A DNA stretch of 51,358 bases from Elainella sp. Prado103 (GCA_025454395.1 JALOOM010000026.1:1-51358); one strand, 5' to 3'. Numbered from the stretch's first letter, positions 25,014 through 33,373 are shown. The notes: a model not told the origin generated them from the letters alone. Program-made: numbers and translations.

Positions 25014-25760
25014 ACCGCAGATCTCCGCGATCGATCAGGAAACAGATAGCACTCTAGCAGATCAAGTTACCCTTCGATCGGCTTGGCATCAATTTTGCCA
25101 TCTTTCTCGGCAAGTAATCGCCATCTTTAATAATCATGATGATCCTTAATATAGCCATAGCACATATAGCCATAGCCACTGGATTTAGAACGGGGTGCAG
25201 GGGTGAACCCCCCTCATCTTCAATGTCCTAAGCAACTTGGCTACAGCTACTCTTTATTAAGAGTAACGGCAAGAGTAACGGCAAAACCACGGAAATCACC
25301 GCAAATCACCTCACTCAGGCACCTGGAAATCAACCCATGGGATCGCTCCAACGATGGAATTCTGCCTGGATTTGGGAAACCTATACTAAAAATAGCGTTA
25401 AATAGCGGTTGCAATGGCGCTTGGCTTCCACCTACCTTCTTGAAGGTATTCCGTTGGGAAAGCAATACTGTGCCCCATCCAGAGATCATGTCTCCCTGTC
25501 AATTCTCAGGCTGGAAGCGGCGACTCCATCGGCAACAAATCGCGGTTCCTATCGTCCTATCAATTCAGCCGTCCGTGTTTGATTCAATGTTTTGATTCAG
25601 TGTTTTGATTCAGGGCTCGGATCAGGTTGATTCAGGGCTCGGATCAATTAGATTTCGCAATTAGATTTTGGTTGAATGTTGGTTGAATTTCGGCTGAATG
25701 ATGGCTCTGACTAATTGCTTTTAATTGCTTGACTTGCTCATCGTTGTTTCATCTCACGCC
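25014..25760. other. Gene-free region upstream of the M48 gene
   Basis: About 750 bases. A 130-codon plus-strand frame (25203-25595) has a proline/cysteine-rich composition without family resemblance, and I do not regard it as a gene. TACCTTCTTGAAGGTA at 25433-25448 is a perfect 16-base palindrome. From 25576 to 25730 the sequence is a chain of successive short duplications, listed separately. Confidence 0.5.
25576..25730. repeat. Chain of five successive tandem duplications
   Basis: Consecutive repeat blocks with different periods: about 13 bp x3 (TGTTTTGATTCAG, 25576-25613), 22 bp x2 (25605-25648), 13 bp x2 (CAATTAGATTTCG, 25645-25670), 11 bp x3 (GTTGAATTTCG type, 25671-25703) and 10 bp x2 (TAATTGCTTT, 25712-25730). 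The blocks overlap or abut, ending at the M48 leader. Confidence 0.85.
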
Positions 25761-26609
25761 ATGTTAGACCTGCTCCTCGATTTCTCACGCCAGTTGCGTC
25801 GCCGTTGGATCTATGGCTTGATGTCCGTCTTGGTAGCGACCAGTTTGGTGGTTACCACACCCCGTCCCTCGCAGGCAATGTCGCTGATCGAGCTACTCCT
25901 ACGAGGTGTGCAAATCATTCAGCTTTCCACATTGTCCGATCGCCAGGAAGTAGCTTTGGGAGGGCAGATCAATAGCCAGTTAACTAGCCAAGAACTTTCG
26001 CTTTACTCCGATCGAGTCATTAATAGCTACATCAATGAAATCGGTCAGCGATTGGTTCCCCACAGCGATCGTCCAAATATTCCCTATACTTTTCAAGTTG
26101 TGGAGAGTAGTGATCTGAATGCCTTTGCGACCATGGGCGGCTATGTCTATGTCACCACTGGGTTGATCAAGGCTGCCGATAATGAAGCCCAACTTGCCAG
26201 TGTGATCAGTCATGAAATTGGCCATATTGCCGCTCGCCATGCGCTGGAGCAGATGCGAGAACAGGCAGTCGCCCAAGGGGTTGCTAGTGCTACCGGACTC
26301 GATCGCAATACTGCTGTCAACATTGGGGTTGAGTTGGCTTTGCGCCGACCGAATAGCCGTCGGGCTGAGTTTGAAGCCGATCAACATGGGCTGATAACCT
26401 TGACGAGAGCGGGCTATGCTCCGGGGGCGATGCCAGCCTTCATGGAGAAATTACGCAATCGCAACGCCATTCCAGAATTTTTGAGCACTCACCCGGCAGT
26501 ACCGGAGCGGATTCGCGTGTTGAATGAGGCGATCGATCCAGCAGCAGCCAATACGGGAGCGGGATTAGATAATGCAGCCTATCGATCGCGAATCAACAGT
26601 TTACTCTAA
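25761..26609 (+). CDS. M48 family metalloprotease, exported
   Basis: Starting from ATG 25761 gives 282 residues; a TTG at 25725 would add 12 residues that look like a degenerate copy of the N-terminus (MLDLL...MLDLL). A signal segment (WIYGLMSVLVATSLVVTT, about 16-34) ends RPSQAMS. The peptidase core has HEIGH at 151-155 (VISHEIGHIAARHALEQ) and the third ligand in RRAEFEADQHGLITLTRAGY. The STHPAVPERIRVLNEAI end is typical of BepA/LoiP-type M48 enzymes. Unlike the M48 protein at 10748 it lacks TPR repeats. It likely acts in envelope protein quality control. It is monocistronic as far as can be seen. Confidence 0.92.
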   Translation: MLDLLLDFSRQLRRRWIYGLMSVLVATSLVVTTPRPSQAMSLIELLLRGVQIIQLSTLSDRQEVALGGQINSQLTSQELSLYSDRVINSYINEIGQRLVPHSDRPNIPYTFQVVESSDLNAFATMGGYVYVTTGLIKAADNEAQLASVISHEIGHIAARHALEQMREQAVAQGVASATGLDRNTAVNIGVELALRRPNSRRAEFEADQHGLITLTRAGYAPGAMPAFMEKLRNRNAIPEFLSTHPAVPERIRVLNEAIDPAAANTGAGLDNAAYRSRINSLL

Positions 26610-26611
26610 AC

Positions 26612-26639
26612 TCTGCTAGATTCATTCTGCTAGATTCAT
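26612..26639. repeat. Tandem repeat, 2 x 14 bp
   Basis: TCTGCTAGATTCAT is present twice without interruption, starting three bases after the M48 stop codon, followed by TCTG of a third copy. Confidence 0.9.
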
Positions 26640-26654
26640 TCTGATCGATCGCTC

Positions 26655-26767
26655 CTCCACACAGCCTTGATCGGTGGAGCGGTAGCGGGGATTCCCTGCT
26701 ACTGTAGCTGAGGTTTGGATAAAGTTGGGGTGAAACTTAGGGGAAGTTTGCCCGCCTGCTTCACCCC
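26655..26767 (+). promoter_or_regulatory. Three consecutive stem-loops between the M48 gene and flv3
   Basis: Hairpin 1: CTCCAC (26655-26660) with GTGGAG (26674-26679). Hairpin 2: GTAGCGGGG-ATT-CCCTGCTAC (26682-26702), nine pairs including one G-T. Hairpin 3: GGGGTGAA (26727-26734) with TTCACCCC (26760-26767), enclosing an inner AAACTT/AAGTTT pair. There is no long T-run after them, so simple termination is not assured. They may be the M48 3' end, a flv3 leader or a small RNA. Confidence 0.4.
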
Positions 26768-26896
26768 TACGAATCTTATATAAGCCTGCTTAATCAATCG
26801 CTTTGCTTATCAGAACTTTACAAGACCACTCATCTGCGGACAATAATAGGGAGATAGCAATACTCTATAACCATCCGCGCAACGGGAGGGGCTGCA

Positions 26897-28636
26897 ATGA
26901 TTGCACTGGCAGAACGCGCATCACTCGGTTTACCTAAAAAATTAACGCTACAAACCTTAGAAATCGCCGAAAACACCACCGCAATCCGCTCGCTCGATTG
27001 GGATCGGGATCGGTTTGATATTGAATTCGAGCTGAAAAACGGTACCACCTATAACTCTTTCTTAATTCGAGGTGAGAAAACCGTTCTGGTCGATACTTCC
27101 CATGAGAAGTTCCGCGATCTCTACTTAGCACAGTTGACAGCGTTGATCGATCCTGCTGAACTAGATTACCTGGTGATTAGCCATACGGAGCCCGATCACA
27201 GTGGGCTAGTGAAAGATGTCTTGGCGTTGGCTCCTCAGGTCACGGTAGTGGGTGCTAAGGTGGCGATCCAGTTTTTAGAAGAACTGGTGCATCAACCTTT
27301 CCAGCGCCGGATGGTGAAAAGTGGCGATCGGCTCGACCTGGGTCATGGGCATGAATTGGAGTTCGTTTCCGCTCCCAATCTGCATTGGCCGGATACGATC
27401 CTGACCTTTGATCACAAAACCCAGATCCTCTACACCTGTGATGTGTTTGGGATGCATTACTGCGATGACAATACCTACGACGAAGATCTGACCCTGCTGG
27501 ATGAAGATTATCAGCTTTACTATGACTGCTTGATGGGCCCGAATGCCCGATCGGTCTTGGCGGCTCTCAAGCGGATGGGTGATTTACCTGCCATTCAAAC
27601 GATCGCCACAGGACATGGCCCTTTACTGAAGCACCATGTCTCAGAACTGGTGGGACGCTACCGGGATTGGAGTCAGGCTCAAGCTAAAGCGGAAACAACC
27701 GTTGCGTTGTTCTATGCCGCTGACTATGGTTACAGCACTGAACTGGCCCAAGCGATCGCCTACGGTATCACCAAAACCGGGGTCGCGGTGGAATTGATCG
27801 ATTTTCGCTCGACCGATCCGCAGTCTGCCAGGGAGATGGTGGATCTCTCCGCTGGGGTTGTGATTGGTATGCCGCCTCAATCGGGTGATCTGGCGGAAAA
27901 TGCGCGGGCAGCAATCAGTACAATTCTGGCGGCTGTGCATTCTAAACAGGCGATCGGGCTATTTGAAGCAGGTGGTGGCGATGATGAGTCGGTCTATCCC
28001 CTGCGCAATCAGTTTCAGGAAGTGGGCATGAAAGAGGTATTTCCACCCATTTTGATTAAGGAAGCTGCCAATGCGGCACTGTATCAGCTCTGTGATGAGG
28101 CGGGAACCGATTTGGGGCAGTGGCTGACCCGTGATCGGAGCATCAAGCAAATGAAAGCCCTTGATAACGAGCTGGATAAAGCGCTGGGACGGTTGAGCGG
28201 CGGGCTCTATATTCTCACCGCTAAAAAGGGAGAAGCCTCCAGTGCCATGTTAGCCTCTTGGGTGGCGCAAGCCAGTATTGAACCGTTAGGGGTCACAATT
28301 GCGGTTGCCAAAGACCGGGCGATCGAATCCTTTCTCCATGCAGGCGATCGATTCGTTCTTAATGTTTTGGAGGAAGGCAATTACCAGCATCTGATGAAGC
28401 ATTTCTTAAAGCGGTTTGCTCCAGGGGCCGATCGGTTTGAGGGAGTTAAAACCTATGCGGGTGCGAATGGGGTGCCTGTCTTGGGGGATGCTCTGGCTTA
28501 TCTAGAATGTCAGGTGGTGAGCCGGATGGAATGTAGCGATCACTGGATCGTTTACAGTTCGGTCGATACGGGTCGGGTTTCCAAGTCCGATGCCCTCACA
28601 GCCGTACACCACCGGAAAGTGGGAAACCATTATTAA
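26897..28636 (+). CDS. flv3: Flavodiiron protein, Flv3-like (diflavin flavoprotein A)
   Basis: Cyanobacterial class C flavodiiron proteins pass electrons from photosystem I to oxygen, making water. Domains: metallo-beta-lactamase-like di-iron domain (about 30-255), flavodoxin-like FMN domain (about 265-415) and flavin-reductase-like C-terminal domain (about 430-579). All di-iron ligands are present: H96, E98, D100, H101 (SHTEPDHSG), H163 (NLHWPD), D182 (CDVFG), H240 (TGHGP). Flv1 and Flv2 lack the canonical set, so this is Flv3 or Flv4. The N-terminal AIRSLDWDRDRFDIEF and the C-terminal HHRKVGNHY match Flv3 as I remember it. A very strong GGGAGGGG precedes the ATG. Its usual partner Flv1 is not in the window. 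Length 579 is normal. Confidence 0.9.
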   Translation: MIALAERASLGLPKKLTLQTLEIAENTTAIRSLDWDRDRFDIEFELKNGTTYNSFLIRGEKTVLVDTSHEKFRDLYLAQLTALIDPAELDYLVISHTEPDHSGLVKDVLALAPQVTVVGAKVAIQFLEELVHQPFQRRMVKSGDRLDLGHGHELEFVSAPNLHWPDTILTFDHKTQILYTCDVFGMHYCDDNTYDEDLTLLDEDYQLYYDCLMGPNARSVLAALKRMGDLPAIQTIATGHGPLLKHHVSELVGRYRDWSQAQAKAETTVALFYAADYGYSTELAQAIAYGITKTGVAVELIDFRSTDPQSAREMVDLSAGVVIGMPPQSGDLAENARAAISTILAAVHSKQAIGLFEAGGGDDESVYPLRNQFQEVGMKEVFPPILIKEAANAALYQLCDEAGTDLGQWLTRDRSIKQMKALDNELDKALGRLSGGLYILTAKKGEASSAMLASWVAQASIEPLGVTIAVAKDRAIESFLHAGDRFVLNVLEEGNYQHLMKHFLKRFAPGADRFEGVKTYAGANGVPVLGDALAYLECQVVSRMECSDHWIVYSSVDTGRVSKSDALTAVHHRKVGNHY

Positions 28637-28771
28637 GTCGGGAACCACGACCCATCGGGATACGCTGACTCATGGGTTAAGCCGGTCTTGGAGGGCTTCA
28701 GGATGTGGCGATCCCTATAGTCAATCCGAAGTCGATCCGAATCTCTGGCAAATTCAGTTTTGAGGATGAGG

Positions 28772-28796
28772 TGAGGTGAGGTTTGCCCCCACCTCA
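28772..28796. terminator. Weak hairpin between convergent flv3 and the CDF gene
   Basis: TGAGGTG (28772-28778) pairs with CACCTCA (28790-28796) across an 11-base loop. No T-tract follows on either strand, so a bidirectional terminator is only a possibility. The rest of the 208-base spacer shows nothing recognisable. Confidence 0.25.
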
Positions 28797-28844
28797 ATTC
28801 ACATGTAAGTGGTCTAATGATGACTGTTTCGATGTTTGTTGGGC

Positions 28845-29459
28845 TTATGGTTGTTCAGAGGGGGCACGGGATCGTTCTTGCCGAGCATCTTGGACAATTT
28901 GGATGCCTCCTCGTAAGACCAGTAAGGTAATGAGCAACCCGACCACGAGATCGGGGATCTGTGACTGTAATTGGTGGACGAGCAAACCGGCTCCAATGAC
29001 ACCCAGATTGGCAATCACATCATTCTTAGAAAAGATCCAACTGGCCCGGAGGTGAACTTCTCCCTGGCGATGGCGGGCAATCAGCCATAGGCAAATGAGA
29101 TTGGCCATCAAGGCCAGAATTCCTACCCCAATCATCCAAATCGGTTCCGGCGCACTGCCATTCAGCCATTTCCGCAGCACATCTAGCAAAATCAGTCCAG
29201 CCAGTGTGATCTGAAAGATGCCGCTGAGGAAGGCAGCTCGAATTTTGTGATGGATGGATCGCCCGATCGCGAGTAGGGCAATCCCATACACCGTTGCATC
29301 AGCCAGCATATCGAGCGAGTCAGCCAGCAGAGCTGTAGAATGGGCAGCAGTGCCTACCCCTAGCTCGATCAAGAACATAGCGGCATTAATCCAGAGGAGT
29401 TGGCGAAGCGTCGCTTGCTGCACTTTTTCTGCTTCTGCCTTACATCCGCAGTCTGCCAT
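28845..29459 (-). CDS. Cation diffusion facilitator (CDF) family transporter
   Basis: 204 residues with about six helices. CDF features are LIELGVGTAAHSTALLADSLDMLADATVYGIALLA (helix 2, with the metal-site D-x3-D of SLDMLAD) and a matching ASWIFSKNDVIANLGVIGAGLL (helix 5, with N/D at the site). The N-terminal MADCGCKAEAE offers a CxC metal-binding tag. The usual C-terminal cytoplasmic domain is missing, giving the short form. Family members export Zn, Co, Fe or Mn; the ion is unknown. It lies 60 bases downstream of an RND-type adaptor gene on the same strand, suggesting a metal-efflux pair (inference). AGGAGT lies upstream of the ATG. Confidence 0.85.
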   Translation of the reverse strand: MADCGCKAEAEKVQQATLRQLLWINAAMFLIELGVGTAAHSTALLADSLDMLADATVYGIALLAIGRSIHHKIRAAFLSGIFQITLAGLILLDVLRKWLNGSAPEPIWMIGVGILALMANLICLWLIARHRQGEVHLRASWIFSKNDVIANLGVIGAGLLVHQLQSQIPDLVVGLLITLLVLRGGIQIVQDARQERSRAPSEQP

Positions 29460-29519
29460 GCTGACTTTGACTCCTATATCGGATACTCCTGTAGTTGATC
29501 AACTTTTGAGCCGATCAAC

Positions 29520-30767
29520 TTATGACTCTGGCTGCACCGGCGCACCATCTCGCAACCTCAAAATATTGGTGGTTGCAATTTGCTCTCCAGGCTGTAACCC
29601 TTCCTGCACTACAAAATTATTGCCTTGCACATTACCCAACTTCACCGGGCGTTGAGTGACGACGGTTTGTGCCTGTCCTGACTCAGCGGGCTTCTCTTCG
29701 ACCACAAACACGAAGGACTGTCCACCCACCCGTGTGATGGCGGTGGTGGGCACTAAAAGACCGCTCGATTTCCGCCAAGTAATGCGGGCTTGCACATATT
29801 GCCCATCTCGCAAGCTGCCATTATTCGGGAAACGGGCTTTCGTCAAAATTGACTGGGCGTTTGGATCAACTTGAGGCGAAATGAAGAAGAGGCTACCCGA
29901 TCCAATCGCTTGTTTTGAGTTGGGATCTAGAAGCTGCACTGGCAACCCTGTCCTCAACTGAGAAGCATAGTTGGAGGGGACTGAGATCCGCATATCGAGC
30001 TGATCGTTGCGGGTAATCGTGGTCAGTGTTGTACTGGGCGTGACAAAATCGCCCACTTTGACCAGCAGATCTCCCACCTCTCCCAGGATAGGCGAATTCA
30101 CCTGTTTGAAGCCTAAATTCACACTGGCAGAAGCTACGCGGGATTGGGCTTCTCTGATCCCTGCTTGAGCCTGGGACACCGATGCTCTGGATGCACTGAC
30201 TCGCTTATCGGCGGCGGCCAAGCTAGCCCGTGCGGTATCCAGGTTGCGCCGCGCAATATCCAGTTGTTGTTGAGACTGGGCTCCTTCGGTGACCAACGAT
30301 TGAGTCCGGTTAAATTCGGTTTGTTGCAACGCCAAATCAGCCGCAATTCTGGCTCGATCGGCTTCAGCAGCTTGCAGTTGAGCTTCGGCCGTTCCTAGGG
30401 CTGCTCGCGCTGAACTCACTCCTGCTTCAGCCGTAGCCACTTCTGGCTGCGCTTGATCCAAACTTAATGAAACGATCGGGGTGCCTGGGTTGACTCGATC
30501 GCCGCTGGTAACCAAAACCTGCTCAATGCGCCCTTGAATCTGCGGTTGTAGCGTGACTCTTTCAGCGGCGGCCAATGTTCCAACAAAGTCTGAACCATCC
30601 TCCACTGAACCGGGCTGTAGATCTAATACCTTAATGGGTAAAGGGGGCATAGCACCACCCATTCCCGGAGCCCCAGCTTGCTCCCCGCGGCTACATCCCA
30701 CGAGAATTGAGAGTAGCAACACTGAACCAAGCAGCTTATGTCCGATCGCTGAATTCACCTTAACCAC
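29520..30767 (-). CDS. RND efflux periplasmic adaptor (HlyD/MFP family) lipoprotein
   Basis: 415 residues. The N-terminal LLLSILVGC is a lipobox, so the mature protein is tethered by Cys25. The membrane-fusion-protein layout follows: barrel-sandwich half (VTLQPQIQGRIEQVLVTSGDRVNPGTPIVSL), long alanine/glutamine-rich coiled coil (about 105-215), second lipoyl half (INSP-like VNSPILGEVGDLLVKVGDFV), beta-barrel and membrane-proximal domain ending LRDGAPVQPES. These adaptors link an inner-membrane RND pump to an outer-membrane channel. Neither partner is in the window; the next same-strand gene is the CDF transporter. Start is GTG 30767 (a second GTG is three codons on). Confidence 0.9.
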   Translation of the reverse strand: MVKVNSAIGHKLLGSVLLLSILVGCSRGEQAGAPGMGGAMPPLPIKVLDLQPGSVEDGSDFVGTLAAAERVTLQPQIQGRIEQVLVTSGDRVNPGTPIVSLSLDQAQPEVATAEAGVSSARAALGTAEAQLQAAEADRARIAADLALQQTEFNRTQSLVTEGAQSQQQLDIARRNLDTARASLAAADKRVSASRASVSQAQAGIREAQSRVASASVNLGFKQVNSPILGEVGDLLVKVGDFVTPSTTLTTITRNDQLDMRISVPSNYASQLRTGLPVQLLDPNSKQAIGSGSLFFISPQVDPNAQSILTKARFPNNGSLRDGQYVQARITWRKSSGLLVPTTAITRVGGQSFVFVVEEKPAESGQAQTVVTQRPVKLGNVQGNNFVVQEGLQPGEQIATTNILRLRDGAPVQPES

Positions 30768-31249
30768 AGTTTCAATCTCGTCACAGTATAAAAGGGTGAT
30801 AGCAGGAAGATCCCGCCTCTGTGAGCACAGTGTACCGAAAGATTCGAGATCAGGGAAGCTTAGACGATAAGCCGATCTAACCTTTTTAGTTATTTAAGTT
30901 GGGTCAGCCCTTTATCCTCATGCTGGCTCTATGCTGACCATGTGCTGATCTCTTGGGCTGGAAATACAGATTTGCTTTGAGATACAGGTTTATCTGGAAA
31001 TCCTGACTGCATAAATCTTAACTGATTCAGATTCATGGTGATGGTTAACACGGTTACATCTAGACCGATTACATCTCTACCCCATGTAGGCGATCATGAT
31101 GGTGATTGTAGAACCAATTTTTTGCCAGGATCAGCAATCATTTTTCGGTTTTTCTTAAGGCGAAATTTTCGACCCAATCTAGATAATGAGTTGGAATATG
31201 TGTTAGTAAATACCTGCCGTCATGCGCTCTTACCATGGAGGCTTACACC
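30768..31249. other. Divergent spacer with a degenerate 15-bp duplication
   Basis: About 480 bases separate the adaptor gene (minus) and a small plus-strand gene, so promoters for both should lie here. CGGTTACATCTAGAC at 31051-31065 is followed by CGATTACATCTCTAC (31066-31080), a diverged duplication. No operator or -35/-10 pair could be assigned with confidence. Confidence 0.45.
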
Positions 31250-31486
31250 ATGCAGATTTCTCGCCCCAACTGTTCTGAACCCTCACCGGAAGAATTACTG
31301 GATTTGCAAAAATTGAAGGTAACGATTGAACGAGCCATCTCCGATGGCAAACTGACCCCTGAAGAAATGAGGCAGATTAAAACCCTGGTCTGGGCCGATG
31401 GCAAGATCAGTCCTCAAGAGCTGAATTTGATTAGTCATCTGGTGACTCAAAAGCTCCAGGAGGGCGAACTAGAGTGGGTTTGGTAG
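31250..31486 (+). CDS. Small conserved hypothetical protein, 78 aa
   Basis: ATG 31250 is chosen over 31235 because GGAGG lies eight bases before it. The protein is helical and charged with two similar halves: LQKLKVTIERAISDGKLTPEEMRQIKTLVW and ADGKISPQELNLISHLV. These SDGKLTPEE / ADGKISPQE loops resemble EF-hand or TerB-type loops (D-G-K-(L/I)-(T/S)-P-(E/Q)-E). A metal-binding function is therefore possible, though the spacing is not a canonical EF-hand. No signal peptide. It stands alone, with long spacers on both sides. Confidence 0.82.
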   Translation: MQISRPNCSEPSPEELLDLQKLKVTIERAISDGKLTPEEMRQIKTLVWADGKISPQELNLISHLVTQKLQEGELEWVW

Positions 31487-31999
31487 GATATATAATTTTT
31501 GTCTGACCAGTCATCTCGATCGGCTCAAATTGGGTCAGGTAATTTGAACTTTTGTATCTGAATTTTTGTGATCCCTATCCCTTTTTAACCCATGACTTTC
31601 CTACAATAAAAGTGATTAGGGCTTCATTGGTCATCTTCATTTTAGGTGAGCTGATTTGAGTCGGCTTCAATGTTAACACCTGATCGTTGGTACCTGATTG
31701 CACCTACCTGATTGCATCTATATGTAATCTACTTGATGTAATCTACTTGTGCTACCTCTGCGTCGGCTTTCTTTGGCTGATTTTTGAGTTCTAGGTTTGC
31801 TCGCAGTATCGCAGTAACATATATACTGTAATGTATAGTCTTCATATATTCTGTGTATATTGCGCTGTTTGCGTGTTGCTCCGGTTTGGGGGTTGCCTCA
31901 GCTATTGCTGGCAGGCATCGTCAGCAGAATTTACCTTTCAATCTGCCTCTTCAAGCATTCTCCAGCATTCTTATAGATCCACTTTTAAGGAGGATCGTT
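31487..31999. other. Long leader/promoter region of the UspA gene, with two 14-bp duplications
   Basis: About 510 bases without a gene. TACCTGATTGCACC is duplicated at 31691-31718 (one change) and TGTAATCTACTTGA at 31723-31750 (one change). Downstream is an AT-rich stretch (ATATATACTGTAATGTATAG, around 31817-31836) that may contain the UspA promoter. A small frame at 31853 merges into the UspA frame but lacks the family start and is ignored. Confidence 0.5.
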
Positions 32000-32524
32000 A
32001 TGTTTCACAAAATTTTGGTTGCGCTAGATCAATCTGATTTGAGCCATCAGGTCTTTGAAGCTGCTTTAACCTTAGCGAAACAGCTTGATGGTCATTTGAT
32101 GCTGGTTCATGTTCTATCGCCGGTCGAAACCAACTTTACCAGTCCGATTTTCTCCATGCCTGGCACCTATCCCTTGCTGCGAGAAGATGTCGATTTTTAT
32201 CTGCAACAATGGCGTACAAAAGAAACTGAAGGTCTAGAATTCCTGCGCCTCAAGACGGACATCGCTACTACTGCGGGTATTCCCACTGAATTCACTCAAA
32301 TGCTGGGCGATCCGGGTCATGCTATCTGTACGATCGCTAAAACCTGGGATGCCAACCTGATCTTGATTGGGCGGCGTGGCTATACCGGCATTGGTGAGTT
32401 GTTTATGGGTAGCATCAGTAACTATGTGCTGCACCATGCACCTTGTTCGGTGTTGGCGATCCAGGGCAAATTGGATAGTGAACCCGTCGCTGCTCCGGAA
32501 CCATCTGTCTATGCCACAGCCTAA
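32000..32524 (+). CDS. Universal stress protein, UspA family
   Basis: ATG 32000 follows AAGGAGG at ideal spacing, giving 174 residues that start MFHKILVALDQSDLSHQVFE. The ATP-binding signature G-x2-G-x9-G-(S/T) is present as GRRGYTGIGELFMGSIS followed by NYVLHHAPCSVLAI. It is therefore the ATP-binding (UspFG/MJ0577) type and not the UspA type lacking the motif. The middle insertion (TNFTSPIFSMPGTYPLLREDVDFYLQQW) is usual in cyanobacterial members. Its last codons lie within a 15-bp duplication that crosses the stop codon. Confidence 0.94.
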   Translation: MFHKILVALDQSDLSHQVFEAALTLAKQLDGHLMLVHVLSPVETNFTSPIFSMPGTYPLLREDVDFYLQQWRTKETEGLEFLRLKTDIATTAGIPTEFTQMLGDPGHAICTIAKTWDANLILIGRRGYTGIGELFMGSISNYVLHHAPCSVLAIQGKLDSEPVAAPEPSVYATA

Positions 32525-32543
32525 TATCCCACAGCCTAACGGG
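32514..32543. repeat. Tandem duplication across the UspA stop codon, 2 x 15 bp
   Basis: CCACAGCCTAATATC at 32514-32528 is followed by CCACAGCCTAACGGG. The UspA TAA (32522-32524) is thus duplicated, and the second copy is untranslated. Confidence 0.8.
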
Positions 32544-32644
32544 AGTAGTCGGTTAAGGTAAGAAAATCAGGGTATCCTGCCATCAGCAGGGAACTCGAAT
32601 CGAAAACCTGCCTGGAGTAGCGGTCTGGGCTTGATTTGATTTGG

Positions 32645-33373
32645 TTAACTGATCGTTGTTTGCAGATGATGTGGATCGATCGCAATTTGTTGCTGTAGCT
32701 TTCTCGTATTTTGCAACAGTGAAGTTTGTAGAGCATCCACATCTTGCAATTGCTTTTGTATCTGCTCCCATTTTCGTCGATAATTTACTTTGCGTGCCAA
32801 AGCGGCTCTGGCCAGGTCTTCTCGGTTACGTTTCAAAGCAGCTTGAGCCACCCGATGCCAGGATGCCATTTCCGCTTGAGCCTGGTTAGCTTGGCTTTGC
32901 AACTGCTGGCGGGTAATGGTCGCTTGGTTTAAGGCTTGGGTGAGCAAGGTGACGGTTTCTACCGGATTTCCCTCAGTTGCTGCCCGATCGAGCATTTGTC
33001 GCGTATCAAACGGGTTGAGAGAACCATACCCCAATCCATCGGTGAGCAACTGCGGACTCTCATTTCTGCCAGTTTTACACCAGGTGGCAAAATGTTCGCA
33101 GTTATTGGTCAGTAGTTGATATTTCTGCTCTCCCAACCGACTTTCCGCCCGTTGAATCACAATTTCGGGTAAATAGGCGATCGACTGAGGTTGGGGATAG
33201 ACGGGATTGCCTCGTGCAAACGTTGCAAAGCTGGTACGAGTGATGGTTGGAACTTCACCCCCTTTGTAGTAGTGAATCACCGTACCGTCGCCGCAGTCGA
33301 TCCCATGGTGCTCATAGGCTCCATCCATATTCATCAACGGGCGCATGACATAAATTTGATCTCCGCGTGCCAT
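32645..33373 (-). CDS. LRAT-like (NlpC/P60 superfamily) protein with PspA/Vipp1-like coiled-coil tail
   Basis: Residues 1-100 are a lecithin-retinol-acyltransferase-like domain: GDQIYVMRP, YEHHGIDCGDGTVIHY (H22 or H23 as catalytic histidine) and LLTNNCEHFATWC with nucleophile C92. These are permuted NlpC/P60 cysteine enzymes acting on acyl or peptide bonds. After a linker, residues about 140-230 form a long coiled coil. One part, ASWHRVAQAALKRNREDLAR, continues with AALARKVNYRRKW. It strongly resembles the W-x-x-x-A-x-x-AL-x-x-x-x-EDLAR-x-AL-x-x-K segment of PspA/Vipp1 membrane-remodelling proteins. The combination suggests an enzyme delivered to stressed or curved membranes (inference). AAGG precedes the ATG. 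It converges on UspA. Confidence 0.83.
   Translation of the reverse strand: MARGDQIYVMRPLMNMDGAYEHHGIDCGDGTVIHYYKGGEVPTITRTSFATFARGNPVYPQPQSIAYLPEIVIQRAESRLGEQKYQLLTNNCEHFATWCKTGRNESPQLLTDGLGYGSLNPFDTRQMLDRAATEGNPVETVTLLTQALNQATITRQQLQSQANQAQAEMASWHRVAQAALKRNREDLARAALARKVNYRRKWEQIQKQLQDVDALQTSLLQNTRKLQQQIAIDPHHLQTTIS

Noticed and set aside
25203-25595. 130-codon plus-strand frame in the spacer before the second M48 gene
   Set aside because: Composition (Pro, Arg, Trp-rich) and lack of a ribosome site suggest chance; the same bases hold repeats and a competing minus-strand frame.
28772-28796. Bidirectional terminator between flv3 and the CDF gene
   Set aside because: The hairpin is short and lacks a T-run on both strands; kept only as a low-confidence feature.
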